Assembly: GCF_003586445.1 (NCBI RefSeq)
Contig: NZ_CP030028.1
Span: 1,440,501 to 1,504,500, forward strand
DNA: 64,000 bases
Origin: Bacillus sp. Y1
GTDB lineage: Bacteria; Bacillota; Bacilli; Bacillales; Cytobacillaceae
Reading direction: 5' to 3'
In this document: positions 25,862-34,667 of the stretch, in pieces
How positions within the stretch are numbered: position 1 is the first letter of the stretch
Layout of the letters: each line of letters begins with the position of its first letter
Program-made: the position numbers and the translations under genes
Notes under the pieces: generated by a model
Databases searched by the model: none
What the model was told of the DNA's origin: nothing
What the model saw: only the letters and a program-made list of their open reading frames with translations

Positions 25862-27973
25862 ATGGAGCAGTTTAAAAAGGTAATCTCTCGAGAAGTAATT
25901 AATGATAAAAATAGACGTGAAATAGAAGGAATGATCTTTGATATTATTCTTAACCATATCAATGATATGGTATTTATTATGAAGGTGGACGGAGATCAGT
26001 TTCGTTATGTTTTTGCCAATAAATCTGGTGCGACACATGCAAGACTAACCGTAGAAACGATGGGAAAAACCTTATTTGAGGTAATGCCTTTAGAGACTGC
26101 TGAAAGACTGCATGCCGCATATTTAAATGTAGTACAATCAAAAGAAGTTCAAGTGCTTATTGATCAATCAACATTAGATGATGGAAGGCTGATTCATGGG
26201 CAGTCGATTTTAACACCAGTCCTTAATGAAAATGAAGAAGTCAGATTTGTTGTATCTGTAACTCGTGATATTACAGAGTTAGAGGCGGAAAAGAGTCGCC
26301 TTAAAGTTACGGAACAGCGTTATCGTTCTATTGTGGACCATAATCTTGATGGGGTTATTCTCGCTACTCACGTAGGAGATATTATTGATGCGAATCCAGC
26401 TAGTGAAATTCTATCAGGATATACAGTTGATGAGTTAAAGATGAAATCAATTTTTGATTTTGTTGATGAATCCGACGTTGATAAATTTCGAGAATTTATT
26501 GAGCATTCTTTATCGGGGGTATCTTTAGAAACCCTGGACTTCCGAATGATTAACCGCAATAAACGGAAAATTACTGTCCATTTAAAAACAGTTCCATTAA
26601 CGATTCATAATAAAATTACAGGCATATATATGATTTTTCGAGATATTACAGAGCAGGCGACAAATGCTGAGACAATAAAATACATGGCGTTCCATGACCA
26701 GCTAACAGGGTTGTACAATAGAAGAGCATTATTACGCGATTTAGATATTCTTTTAAATCATTCGGAAAGTAATAAAGAGGAACCATTTTCACTTCTTTCC
26801 ATTGATATTGACCGATTTAAACAACTAAATGACTCTCTAGGTCATTTTGCTGGTGATCAAATTTTAATTAAGATTGCTGAACGATTAAGCGTTGATCGAA
26901 CAGATGATTATAAGGTATACCGGCAGGGGGGAGATGAATTTATTGTTCTCCTAAAGGGAAATCGCCAGAGTGCAAACCAATTGGCGCAACTAATTTTGAA
27001 CCGATTTGCTAAGTCCTTTTATTTGGATTCACATGAATATTATATTTCACCAAGCATAGGGTTAAGCATGTATCCACAGGATGGGAAAGATGCAGAAACT
27101 TTAATCAAAAACGCTGATGAAGCATTGTTTCGTGTGAAAGAGAAGGGAAAAGCTCATTATCAGTTTTATCGAAGTGATAAAACACAACCACTTGCCAATA
27201 TCGTTTCGATAGAGACACAACTTAGAAAAGCTCTTGAGCGTAATGAATTGATACTATTATATCAGCCACAGGTAGAATTAAGCAGCGGGAAGATCAATAG
27301 CTTTGAAGCGTTGATCAGGTGGAATTCAAAGGAGTTTGGGTTGGTCCCACCATCAGAATTTATCCCTCTTTCCGAAGATACGGGTTTAATTATTCCTATA
27401 GGTAATTGGGTCATTGAACAAGCTTGTATGCAAATAAAGGAATGGAATGATCTTTGTGGTGAAGAAATTACGATTGCAATAAATATATCAGCGAAACAAT
27501 TCCAACAACCAACTCTTGTCAGTACGATTCAAAAAGCGATTCAGACGTTTCAAATTAATCCTTCCTTGCTTGAAATTGAGATTACAGAGGGAGTTATGCA
27601 GGATACGGCTGAAACTGCTCCAATACTTAAAAGTTTAAAGGAATTAGGAATTAGTATTGCGATTGACGATTTTGGTACAGGTTACTCATCATTAAACTAT
27701 TTAAAAAGTTTTCCCATTGATGTTCTCAAAGTAGATCAATCGTTTGTCAGAGGTATCCATAATAACGAAAAGGATGCTGCAATTACAACAACGATTATTC
27801 ACCTAGCAAATAGCCTTGGAATGAAGGTAATAGCTGAAGGGATTGAAGAAGAAGCAGAGGCAAAGTTCCTTTTAAATACAAACTGTCATAAAGGACAGGG
27901 TTACTTTTATTCAAAACCATTGAGTAAAATGGATATTGAACAAACCATTTTTAACAGACCGACCAACTTATAA
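25862..27973 (+). CDS. PAS-PAS-GGDEF-EAL signalling protein
   Basis: A 703-residue cytoplasmic protein with no membrane segment. Two PAS domains (about residues 20-145 and 155-275), then a diguanylate cyclase domain with intact RQGGDEF near residue 357, then an EAL phosphodiesterase domain beginning with FEALIRW near 482 and keeping ELE-type ITEGV, DDFGTGYSSL and the late AEGIE. Both catalytic sites look intact, so it can make or break c-di-GMP; net direction cannot be told. PAS inputs suggest a redox or ligand signal. Not in the B. subtilis order at this point. Confidence 0.88.
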   Translation: MEQFKKVISREVINDKNRREIEGMIFDIILNHINDMVFIMKVDGDQFRYVFANKSGATHARLTVETMGKTLFEVMPLETAERLHAAYLNVVQSKEVQVLIDQSTLDDGRLIHGQSILTPVLNENEEVRFVVSVTRDITELEAEKSRLKVTEQRYRSIVDHNLDGVILATHVGDIIDANPASEILSGYTVDELKMKSIFDFVDESDVDKFREFIEHSLSGVSLETLDFRMINRNKRKITVHLKTVPLTIHNKITGIYMIFRDITEQATNAETIKYMAFHDQLTGLYNRRALLRDLDILLNHSESNKEEPFSLLSIDIDRFKQLNDSLGHFAGDQILIKIAERLSVDRTDDYKVYRQGGDEFIVLLKGNRQSANQLAQLILNRFAKSFYLDSHEYYISPSIGLSMYPQDGKDAETLIKNADEALFRVKEKGKAHYQFYRSDKTQPLANIVSIETQLRKALERNELILLYQPQVELSSGKINSFEALIRWNSKEFGLVPPSEFIPLSEDTGLIIPIGNWVIEQACMQIKEWNDLCGEEITIAINISAKQFQQPTLVSTIQKAIQTFQINPSLLEIEITEGVMQDTAETAPILKSLKELGISIAIDDFGTGYSSLNYLKSFPIDVLKVDQSFVRGIHNNEKDAAITTTIIHLANSLGMKVIAEGIEEEAEAKFLLNTNCHKGQGYFYSKPLSKMDIEQTIFNRPTNL

Positions 27974-27986
27974 TGGACGGTCTGTT
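27953..27986. terminator. bidirectional terminator after the GGDEF-EAL gene
   Basis: Stem AACAGACCG/CGGTCTGTT across the stop codon, followed by TTTATTTTTG on the plus strand; ykuE ends at 27987. Confidence 0.8.
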
Positions 27987-28868
27987 TTATTTTTGTAGTG
28001 TTTGAAGAGTAAATAAGGTAATTTCGGGTGGAGAGAGAAACCGAAAGGGTAGCCTTGTTGTACCTAAGCCTCTATTCACATAAAGAGTCAAAGGATTACT
28101 TGTCTGTCCAATTTGATAAAATCCTTCATAATATTTTTTGGCAAACGGGGGCTTAATAATGGCTCCTAAAAAAGGAATTTGAATCTGTCCACCATGACTG
28201 TGTCCACTTAATTGGAGTTGAACATTTCCTATGTTAGCAGCCTGGTCTGCTAAATCAGGTGCATGTGATAAAAGGATGGTATAAGCCTCATTAGGGATGC
28301 TTTCCAATGTCGCTTGAATATCTGGCCTGCCTAACATTGCATCATCAATCCCAGCGATATACAAACTCTCATTTGTAAGAAGAGAGACTTGATGAGCTTC
28401 ATTCAATAGAAGGGTAAACCCAGCTTCTTTCATAACATTTCGATATAAATCCGAACCATAGCCTCCGTGATCGTGGTTTCCATATATAGCAAACGAACCA
28501 AACGGAGCATGGAGATTTTTTAAAATCGGTGCGATTGAGTTAATTTCAGCATACTGATTAGGTGTATCCATTAGATCACCCGTAAAAAGAATCATGTCGG
28601 GCTCAAGTGAATTTATTTTATTGACCAATTCTTTAAGTTGGGTTAAATCATATTGAAATCCAACATGCGTATCGCTGAATTGAAGTATTTTAAAGCCGTT
28701 GAAACCATTGGGAATCATGGGGTGAGTAATGGTATGTTTCTTTATCGTTAATAGCTTTGGCTCAATTTCTCGAGCGTAGAAGCCACCTCCACCGACAGCA
28801 ACAATTCCTGTTAGAAAAGTGCCAATCCCTCTTTTCAAAAATCGTCTTCTCGACATTTTTGTGTTCAT
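27987..28868 (-). CDS. ykuE: Tat-exported metallophosphoesterase YkuE
   Basis: A 293-residue calcineurin-like phosphoesterase. The N-terminus has a twin-arginine signal, SRRRFLK, followed by a hydrophobic Gly-rich helix, so it should be exported folded and act at the cell wall. Metal motifs in order: FSDTHVG, GDLMD, YGNHDHGG, SHAPDL and SGHSHGGQ. B. subtilis YkuE is a known Tat substrate. Only a weak binding site is visible before the ATG. Next to fadH as in B. subtilis. Confidence 0.88.
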   Translation of the reverse strand: MNTKMSRRRFLKRGIGTFLTGIVAVGGGGFYAREIEPKLLTIKKHTITHPMIPNGFNGFKILQFSDTHVGFQYDLTQLKELVNKINSLEPDMILFTGDLMDTPNQYAEINSIAPILKNLHAPFGSFAIYGNHDHGGYGSDLYRNVMKEAGFTLLLNEAHQVSLLTNESLYIAGIDDAMLGRPDIQATLESIPNEAYTILLSHAPDLADQAANIGNVQLQLSGHSHGGQIQIPFLGAIIKPPFAKKYYEGFYQIGQTSNPLTLYVNRGLGTTRLPFRFLSPPEITLFTLQTLQK

Positions 28869-29019
28869 TACTAATCAACCTATTCTCATTTCTAAATTTA
28901 GGACAATCCACTTTATACTAACAAAATCAGGGAGATATGAGAACTAAAAAGGTGTGATTAAATTCTTGTCAATGAAATATATGTATACAGATGTAGAATG
29001 AAAAATGATAAAATATAAA

Positions 29020-29037
29020 TGAATGAATGTTCATTCT
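29020..29037 (+). promoter_or_regulatory. FadR operator of fadH
   Basis: TGAATGAATGTTCATTCT, an inverted repeat matching the Bacillus FadR (TetR family) box TGAATGANTANTCATTCA in 15 or more positions. It lies about 25 bp before the fadH start, downstream of a TAAAAT -10-like box. Long-chain acyl-CoA should lift repression. Confidence 0.8.
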
Positions 29038-29062
29038 TTTTTTAAAAATAGGGGGATGGAAG

Positions 29063-29827
29063 ATGGAGAGGAAAGTAGTTATCATAACAGGCGGATCATC
29101 TGGCATGGGGAAAGCAATGGGGAAAAAGTTTGCAGATAGCGGTTTTAATGTGGTCATTACAGGAAGAGATGAGGAAAAACTACAAGCTGCCAAAAAAGAA
29201 ATTGAAAAAGAAAATGACCAAGTTCTAACTGTGAAAATGGATGTTAGAGAAGTGGAGGACGTAAAAAGAATGGTCGAGCTGGCGGATGAAACATTCGGGC
29301 GAATAGACATTCTCATTAATAATGCAGCCGGAAACTTTATATGTCCAGCGGAAAAACTATCTGTGAATGGATGGAATTCCGTGATAAATATTGTGTTAAA
29401 CGGTACGTTTTATTGTAGTAGCGAGGTAGGAAAGTATTGGATTAATAAAGGGATAAAGGGGAATATCATAAATATGGTTGCTACATATGCCTGGAATGCA
29501 GGTGCGGGAGTAATTCATTCAGCAGCTGCAAAAGCGGGAGTACTATCCATGACAAGGACGCTCGCTGTTGAGTGGGGGCAAAGATATGGCATAAGAGTCA
29601 ATGCTATTGCACCTGGACCGATTGAACGAACGGGTGGTGCACAACGGTTATGGGAGTCCCAAGAGGCAGCCAATCGAACTCTTTCAAGCGTGCCGCTAGG
29701 AAGACTAGGTACTCCTGAAGAAATTGCTGAATTGGCCTACTTTTTATGCTCAAAAGGTGCCCAGTATATTAATGGAGATTGTATTACGATGGACGGTGGG
29801 CAATGGCTTAATCAACATCCATTTTAA
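29063..29827 (+). CDS. fadH: 2,4-dienoyl-CoA reductase FadH (YkuF)
   Basis: A 254-residue short-chain dehydrogenase: TGGSSGMGKAM nucleotide loop, NNAAGNF, and a conserved VATYAWNAGAGVIHSAAAKAGV segment in which the usual Tyr is replaced, as in dienoyl-CoA reductases where Tyr and Ser have shifted. It reduces 2,4-dienoyl-CoA during degradation of unsaturated fatty acids. The ATG at 29063 follows TAGGGGG; the upstream in-frame ATG at 29027 lies inside the FadR box. The operator and ykuE neighbour agree with B. subtilis ykuF. Confidence 0.88.
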   Translation: MERKVVIITGGSSGMGKAMGKKFADSGFNVVITGRDEEKLQAAKKEIEKENDQVLTVKMDVREVEDVKRMVELADETFGRIDILINNAAGNFICPAEKLSVNGWNSVINIVLNGTFYCSSEVGKYWINKGIKGNIINMVATYAWNAGAGVIHSAAAKAGVLSMTRTLAVEWGQRYGIRVNAIAPGPIERTGGAQRLWESQEAANRTLSSVPLGRLGTPEEIAELAYFLCSKGAQYINGDCITMDGGQWLNQHPF

Positions 29828-29836
29828 GATAAGAAG

Positions 29837-29863
29837 ACAGGCTAGTCGGAAACTAGCCTGTTT
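29837..29863. terminator. hairpin after fadH
   Basis: Perfect 10-bp stem ACAGGCTAGT/ACTAGCCTGT with a five-base loop, but only TTT follows, so it may be a weak terminator. Repeat copy B begins about 20 bp later. Confidence 0.65.
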
Positions 29864-29884
29864 AAAAAATATGAAAGAAGATTT

Positions 29885-30050
29885 TTAACTTTGAAAATTG
29901 TCTAGCTCCAGCGCCCTAGCGCCTAGTGTCCTTCGCTCTCCGCCCTACGATAAGTCAACATCAAATTGCCTTTGGCTCTTCGTGTTTCCTTTATCTCAGT
30001 TGGAGCGCTCCAGGCCTGTCGTGCGCTGACCAGGGTACTTGCGCTTTTCT
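29885..30050. repeat. structured intergenic repeat, copy B
   Basis: About 165 bp starting TTTGAAAATTGTCTAGCTCC and ending TACTTGCGCTTTTCT. It shares CTACGATAAGTCAACA and GTGTTTCCTTTATCTCAGT with copy C, and only the ends with copy A. Inverted arms such as GGAGCGCTCC near 30002 and AGCGCC/GGCGCT-type pairs indicate extensive folding. It stops three bases before the stop codon of the minus-strand C39 gene. Confidence 0.8.
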
Positions 30051-30053
30051 AAT

Positions 30054-30716
30054 TTATTGATAGCTAACCGCTCTTTTTTTTAATGCGTTCCAAGACTGTA
30101 GAAATTGTTGCTTATTCACTTTTACTTGTTTTCTACCTGATAAAGGATCATTCAAATAAACATAAGATTGATCAAAGCCAACTAAAACGACCGCATGCAA
30201 ATCAAGAGGTGTAATTATTTTTTTATTACCATGCATCCAAGATTCTGGTCGGTCTGGTAAACGGTAATCACCTGTTGTCCACACTACAACAGGAAAGCCC
30301 TTTGTAACATGTGCTTCAATTTCATGAAACGGTTTATTGGTTAGATTGACTGCTTTCCCTGGCAAATAAGTATTAATTAAGTCAATCATTGGTCCATCAA
30401 ACACCGCATATCCAGCCCTTTGGCCAGTCATATCACCAACAAATCCTACATCCGGATCTCCCCAACGAATAATATCACCATTTTGTTTTACCAATGGATC
30501 ATTGTCTTTTTTTATTTTATTGAAAAGATCCATTTTATTTGTATTCACTCCAGCAAATTGCAGCATCATAGCGAGGCTTGTAACCTCACAACCATACCTT
30601 AATTCTGGATTTTGCTTGATTAAAGGAACATCCAGTAATGCGCTGCTTTGTGCGAATGTTGAGAAAGGAATACTCATCACTAAAAGAATGGATAGAAACA
30701 TTGATTTTATTTTCAT
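30054..30716 (-). CDS. secreted C39-like cysteine peptidase
   Basis: A 220-residue exported protein with a cleavable signal peptide (MKIKSMFLSI..., cut after about FAQS). The mature part matches the Peptidase_C39_2 papain-like fold: catalytic Cys in YGCEVTSLAMML, and the His in LHAVVLVGFD followed by NDPLSG. Related proteins cleave unknown surface or peptide substrates. There is no transporter or bacteriocin gene beside it. GAAAGGAAGG precedes the ATG. It interrupts the fadH-ykuI order of B. subtilis and has a repeat at its 3-prime end. Confidence 0.75.
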   Translation of the reverse strand: MKIKSMFLSILLVMSIPFSTFAQSSALLDVPLIKQNPELRYGCEVTSLAMMLQFAGVNTNKMDLFNKIKKDNDPLVKQNGDIIRWGDPDVGFVGDMTGQRAGYAVFDGPMIDLINTYLPGKAVNLTNKPFHEIEAHVTKGFPVVVWTTGDYRLPDRPESWMHGNKKIITPLDLHAVVLVGFDQSYVYLNDPLSGRKQVKVNKQQFLQSWNALKKRAVSYQ

Positions 30717-30862
30717 TTTGTACCTTCCTTTCGTTAAGCTTAGAATGCAAAAAAGGAAAGGTGATTATAAGGAAAGGTTTATGGAAGAGGTTCATGGAAA
30801 AGGAATATTAAGCCTTTTTATGGTATAATTATTGAAAAGATGGATGTAAGGAGCGATCGTAA

Positions 30863-32077
30863 TTGGATGCATTGGATATCTTAACAGATCTTGAAAATGT
30901 ACTTCCTTTTTTTCAACCGATATTCAGCGCGGATGAACACCAGGTTATCGGTTATGAGGTATTAGGAAGGTACTATGATGGCTCGGAGTATATAAGCCTT
31001 GGTCCGTTTTTTCATGACTCAAGTATTCCCGAAGAATATCGAACAGAAGTTGACCAGGTTGTATTAAAAAAAGCACTCGATCGTTTTCTAGAGGTTGATG
31101 AACACCTCTTAATCTTTATTAACAGAGATGCGGATTTGTTGATGAAGGGGGCAGATGATCCATTTTTAGAAGTGCTGCACGAATACGAAGAGCTTGGGTT
31201 GCCGTTAAATAGGTATGTGCTTGAAATTTCAGAAGCTAACTATAAAGGTGAAATTGATCAGCTAGATCATTTTCTCAATTATTTAAAAACGCTAGGGATC
31301 AAAATAGCCATAGATAAGCTTGGTCACGAAAGCAGTCACTTGGATCGAATTGGTCAGTTATCTCCTAATATTTTGAAAGTGGACTTGCGTGCCCTTCGTT
31401 CTAACCGTGCTTCGCAAGGGTTCCAAGATATCTTGTACTCACTTTCTTTATTAGCGCGAAAAATTGGTGCAACCTTGCTCTTTGAAAACATTGAAATGGT
31501 ATACCAACTCCAATTCGCTTGGAAAAATGGAGGCAGGTACTACCAAGGATTTTACTTACATAAACCAGCAAAAGATTTTGTAGAGCGCACTATTTTAAAG
31601 GATAAACTAAAGGAAGAGTTTCACCGTTTTATTGCCTATGAGAAAAAGCGAATCGAAACTTTACATCAAATCACAGAATCTTTTCAACTCCGTATGCAGG
31701 ATTTGGTGTCCAAATATAAAAAGCAAGATAAGTATGAGGAATTTTTAGGATCCTTAACGAAGGAATTAGATTCAATTGCTTTTCGCTTATACATTTGTGA
31801 TGAAGATGGGTTTCAAGTGTCACCAAACTTATTTAAAGGTGATCACGAATGGGTTAGCCAAGTTGAATATATGAATAAAAACTGGAGCTGGAGACCTTAT
31901 TTCTTAGAAAATATTCATAAAATGCGCTTTGAGAAAAAAGGCATTTTATCGGATGTATACAGCGATATTGAAATCGGTGATAACATTCGAACATTCTCTT
32001 ACCCATTAAGTACGAAGCATTACTTGTTTATCGACCTTTCGTATGCCTTTCTTTATGACAATGACGGTTTGTTATAA
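30863..32077 (+). CDS. ykuI: YkuI: degenerate EAL domain plus C-terminal PAS-like domain
   Basis: A 404-residue cytosolic protein resembling B. subtilis YkuI throughout. The EAL domain (about 1-250) has the signature altered to EVLGR, and the central DDFGTG motif reads DKLGHE, so one metal-binding Asp is Lys. The C-terminal YkuI_C domain (about 260-400) has a PAS-like fold. The B. subtilis protein binds c-di-GMP without clear hydrolysis, and the changed residues predict the same here. TTG at 30863 with AAGGAG nine bases before it is the start. Confidence 0.88.
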   Translation: MDALDILTDLENVLPFFQPIFSADEHQVIGYEVLGRYYDGSEYISLGPFFHDSSIPEEYRTEVDQVVLKKALDRFLEVDEHLLIFINRDADLLMKGADDPFLEVLHEYEELGLPLNRYVLEISEANYKGEIDQLDHFLNYLKTLGIKIAIDKLGHESSHLDRIGQLSPNILKVDLRALRSNRASQGFQDILYSLSLLARKIGATLLFENIEMVYQLQFAWKNGGRYYQGFYLHKPAKDFVERTILKDKLKEEFHRFIAYEKKRIETLHQITESFQLRMQDLVSKYKKQDKYEEFLGSLTKELDSIAFRLYICDEDGFQVSPNLFKGDHEWVSQVEYMNKNWSWRPYFLENIHKMRFEKKGILSDVYSDIEIGDNIRTFSYPLSTKHYLFIDLSYAFLYDNDGLL

Positions 32078-32158
32078 TTTGCCCTACTCATAAAAAGAAT
32101 AAACGAGGACTATTGTGGAATCGTATAGATATGACAAATAATAAAGGAGGAGTTCTCC

Positions 32159-32389
32159 TTGAGTACCTACATGTCAATCTTATTATTTATTTCCATGGGT
32201 GTCCTCGTTTTTTCTTTGGGGTATACATTAGCCGTAACAAGAAGACCAAAGCAACTAAAACCAGAAGCAGATACACCACTTCCAACAAAGGTCCAATCGC
32301 ATATATATTTGCGAAATCCAGTTTTTTTAACGTATGGGATTTTCTTCTTGCTGCTGATTCTAATTATTTTATTTTATAACCTATCGTAA
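32159..32389 (+). CDS. small two-helix membrane protein
   Basis: A 76-residue protein with two membrane helices (about residues 4-24 and 52-73) joined by a basic, Pro-rich loop. It starts at TTG 32159 after AAAGGAGGAG and ends in a strong terminator. About 80 bp after ykuI on the same strand, so it may be cotranscribed. I do not recognise a named family; no functional residue stands out. Confidence 0.65.
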   Translation: MSTYMSILLFISMGVLVFSLGYTLAVTRRPKQLKPEADTPLPTKVQSHIYLRNPVFLTYGIFFLLLILIILFYNLS

Positions 32390-32420
32390 AAACCTCTTGT
32401 GTAGAGGTTTTTTGTTTTTA
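32388..32420 (+). terminator. terminator after the small membrane protein gene
   Basis: Stem AAAACCTC/GAGGTTTT with a seven-base loop followed by TTGTTTTTA; starts at the stop codon. Confidence 0.85.
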
Positions 32421-32622
32421 TAAGACACTCTTTTTATCTTTGTAGGTATTTTTCCTTATTTTTTCGCCTTTTTCTTCATAAAAAGTTATATCTGTTGTCA
32501 CAAAGGGTAACTTCATCTATATAAATGTCAGATTAGCGCGTTATTTTACGAACGAATGCGTGCATCTAGAGATGAGATTGTTGTTAAAATGGAAATTATT
32601 ACGAGGAAGGGAAAGTGAGCTT

Positions 32623-33258
32623 ATGAGTCGAAAAAAACGTATGCTATTATTGGTATTTTCCATTCTATTCTTTTTTCCTTTAATTGGACAAGCTGCTTCT
32701 GTATCAACGATTGAAACCAGAGAAGATGTTCTTGGTTTTTTGCATGAAGCATTTCAGGCGCAGGTGTCGTTAAGTGAAGAAGGAAGAACAGAAGAAGAAG
32801 TAAATTCGATTTTAAAGCCTTACTTTACGGATTCCTATAATCAGCTTTTTAAAAAGGAAAATATGGTGGAGGAGAATGGATTACAGTTTACATATGGAAC
32901 GGACTTTGCACCTTACTACATTCCGTTTTTTCAATTTTCTGACCAAACAGAAATAGTCATAAATAAAAACAGTATTTATGTGTATGAATTTTTTGAAGGG
33001 CAAAACGAGGGACCGGTAACATACAAAGACCATTTTGAAGCTATCATTTTGAAAAAGGAGCATACAGGGAATTGGAAAGTAAGTGATTATTTATACGACT
33101 TTAATCCATCCACAGATATTGTTCCTGAAAAAGAAGAGGAAAAAACGAGTAGTCTTGAAAAAAACAATCCATTTCAAGCGCTAATGATTAGTACTCTTCA
33201 TCATATGAAGCTGACCGCGAGCTTTTTCAACCATTATATAGTATATGGAAACGAGTAG
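32623..33258 (+). CDS. secreted protein, DUF3993-like
   Basis: A 211-residue exported protein: basic start, hydrophobic segment LLLVFSILFFFPLIG and an Ala-rich cleavage site. The mature part resembles the DUF3993 family, with paired aromatic residues and an acidic C-terminal tail. The function is unknown. ATG 32623 is chosen because AGGAAGGG is upstream and gives a proper signal peptide; the open frame begins at 32560. The DUF assignment is from memory and moderate. Confidence 0.6.
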   Translation: MSRKKRMLLLVFSILFFFPLIGQAASVSTIETREDVLGFLHEAFQAQVSLSEEGRTEEEVNSILKPYFTDSYNQLFKKENMVEENGLQFTYGTDFAPYYIPFFQFSDQTEIVINKNSIYVYEFFEGQNEGPVTYKDHFEAIILKKEHTGNWKVSDYLYDFNPSTDIVPEKEEEKTSSLEKNNPFQALMISTLHHMKLTASFFNHYIVYGNE

Positions 33259-33285
33259 AGCGAAACAAAAGCTCTACTCGTTTTT
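33251..33285. terminator. bidirectional terminator
   Basis: Perfect 11-bp stem ACGAGTAGAGC/GCTCTACTCGT with a nine-base A-rich loop and TTTTT on the plus strand; it overlaps the end of the convergent glutaredoxin gene. Confidence 0.88.
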
Positions 33286-33519
33286 GTCTGATAGACCTAG
33301 CGCTTCCACAATTCGCTCTTGCTCAAATCCAATAATCACATCTCCATTAATTACAATGGTTGGCGTAGAGTAAGAACCAAGCTTAATTAATTCATCTCGA
33401 GCGGATGAATCTTTTTTTATATCCTTTAGTTCATAAGAGATCTTCTGATCATTAAAAAAGTTTTTCGTAAATTCACAAGGAGGACAGCCTGGCTGGGTGT
33501 ATAAGGTAACTTTGTTCAT
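33274..33519 (-). CDS. glutaredoxin-like thiol protein
   Basis: An 81-residue thioredoxin-fold protein. The redox pair is C-P-P-C at residues 12-15 (PGCPPCEF), and the cis-Pro motif STPTIVING with the late GF glutathione-type loop is intact. It would reduce disulfides or mixed thiols, possibly bacillithiol-linked as in other Bacillaceae. The MBL hydrolase gene ends 13 bp upstream on the same strand, so they are likely one operon. Confidence 0.82.
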   Translation of the reverse strand: MNKVTLYTQPGCPPCEFTKNFFNDQKISYELKDIKKDSSARDELIKLGSYSTPTIVINGDVIIGFEQERIVEALGLSDKNE

Positions 33520-33532
33520 TGTATTCCTCTAT

Positions 33533-34489
33533 TCAAGTTTTATTTTGTTTGTCGATAAAATCAATTAAACCCATAGCACATATGCTCATGTCTAAAGAAA
33601 TGACCTCATTTACTTTATGGTCTTTTGATATAGAATAAGATTCTAAATGATTTTGTATCATTTCATATAAGTAATTAAAGGCTAATTGAACTCGGTCTTC
33701 AAAAGAAGTACGAGCTTCATATGCTTTTTTTCCTTGCTCTACAAAACGATCGATCCAGCTATCGACTTGTAGAAACACATGATTTGGTTGCTCAGTAATT
33801 CCATAATGCCCAAAACAGAGGTATTGAGGTTGTAGCTCCTTAAACATTTTAAGAGACTGTCGCATTTTGTCAGGATGAAATTGATTCGGCGACGTTGATG
33901 GCAAATAAAGCTTAACACCTGTATCCTCTAGGTCCGGATAGTAGACACCCGCAGTATCTCCCGTAAAGAGCGCCTTATTGGATGCATCAAAAATACTAAC
34001 ATGATGATTTGCATGCCCTGGTGAGTGATAAAAGGTAAGTACATGATGTGCTCCTAATTGAAGATTTTCTTCATGTTCCATCGACACTATACGATCTTCA
34101 GGGATAGGAAAGATTGGATCAAACAGTTCATCGAATCGATCTCCATACACCGCTTTTGCTCCAGCAACTAATCTGGTAGGATCAATTAAATGTCTTTTAC
34201 CAGCAGGGTGGACGTACACAGTTGCATTCGGACAGGATTGAAGTAAAAGCCCAGCACCACCAGCATGATCAAGATGGATATGTGTAACAATAATGTTCTT
34301 GACCTGACTAGGCTTGAACCCTAGTTCCTGTAATCCAGCAAGGATGTATGGGACAGAGGGGCTAGCACTCGTTTCGATGATAGTAAGTTCGTCGGCAACT
34401 AGCACGTAGCTACCTGTTCTATTCTTAAGTCCTAAGTCATGACCGTCAATAATGTACAAATTTTCGAGGAGTTTCACTATATTTTTCAA
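33533..34489 (-). CDS. MBL-fold metallo-hydrolase
   Basis: A 318-residue metallo-beta-lactamase-fold enzyme with the zinc motif THIHLDHAGG near residue 85, a second His in SPGHANHH, and the Asp in TGDTAG. Such enzymes hydrolyse thioesters, lactones or phosphoesters. Linkage to the glutaredoxin gene suggests thiol or persulfide chemistry, which is inference. TTG 34489 follows AAAGGAGG across a run of T; the frame runs upstream to 34537 without a binding site. Confidence 0.75.
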   Translation of the reverse strand: MKNIVKLLENLYIIDGHDLGLKNRTGSYVLVADELTIIETSASPSVPYILAGLQELGFKPSQVKNIIVTHIHLDHAGGAGLLLQSCPNATVYVHPAGKRHLIDPTRLVAGAKAVYGDRFDELFDPIFPIPEDRIVSMEHEENLQLGAHHVLTFYHSPGHANHHVSIFDASNKALFTGDTAGVYYPDLEDTGVKLYLPSTSPNQFHPDKMRQSLKMFKELQPQYLCFGHYGITEQPNHVFLQVDSWIDRFVEQGKKAYEARTSFEDRVQLAFNYLYEMIQNHLESYSISKDHKVNEVISLDMSICAMGLIDFIDKQNKT

Positions 34490-34667
34490 AAAAAAAACCT
34501 CCTTTTTTATACTTTTCCTTGTACAAATACCCTTCATTATTTTATGCTGTTAATATTGGCATGTAAAGAAGGATGGCACGAATTTTCTGATTTCTTTTTT
34601 CGTATAGAAACATGTCAAAAGAGAAACCTAGGAGTATCAATAGGTTTGTTTCGAAAGGAGAGAGAGT

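Noticed and set aside
30502-30828. 108-codon frame on the plus strand through the C39 gene start
   Set aside because: Antisense to a gene with a clear signal peptide and catalytic motif; no start signal of its own.
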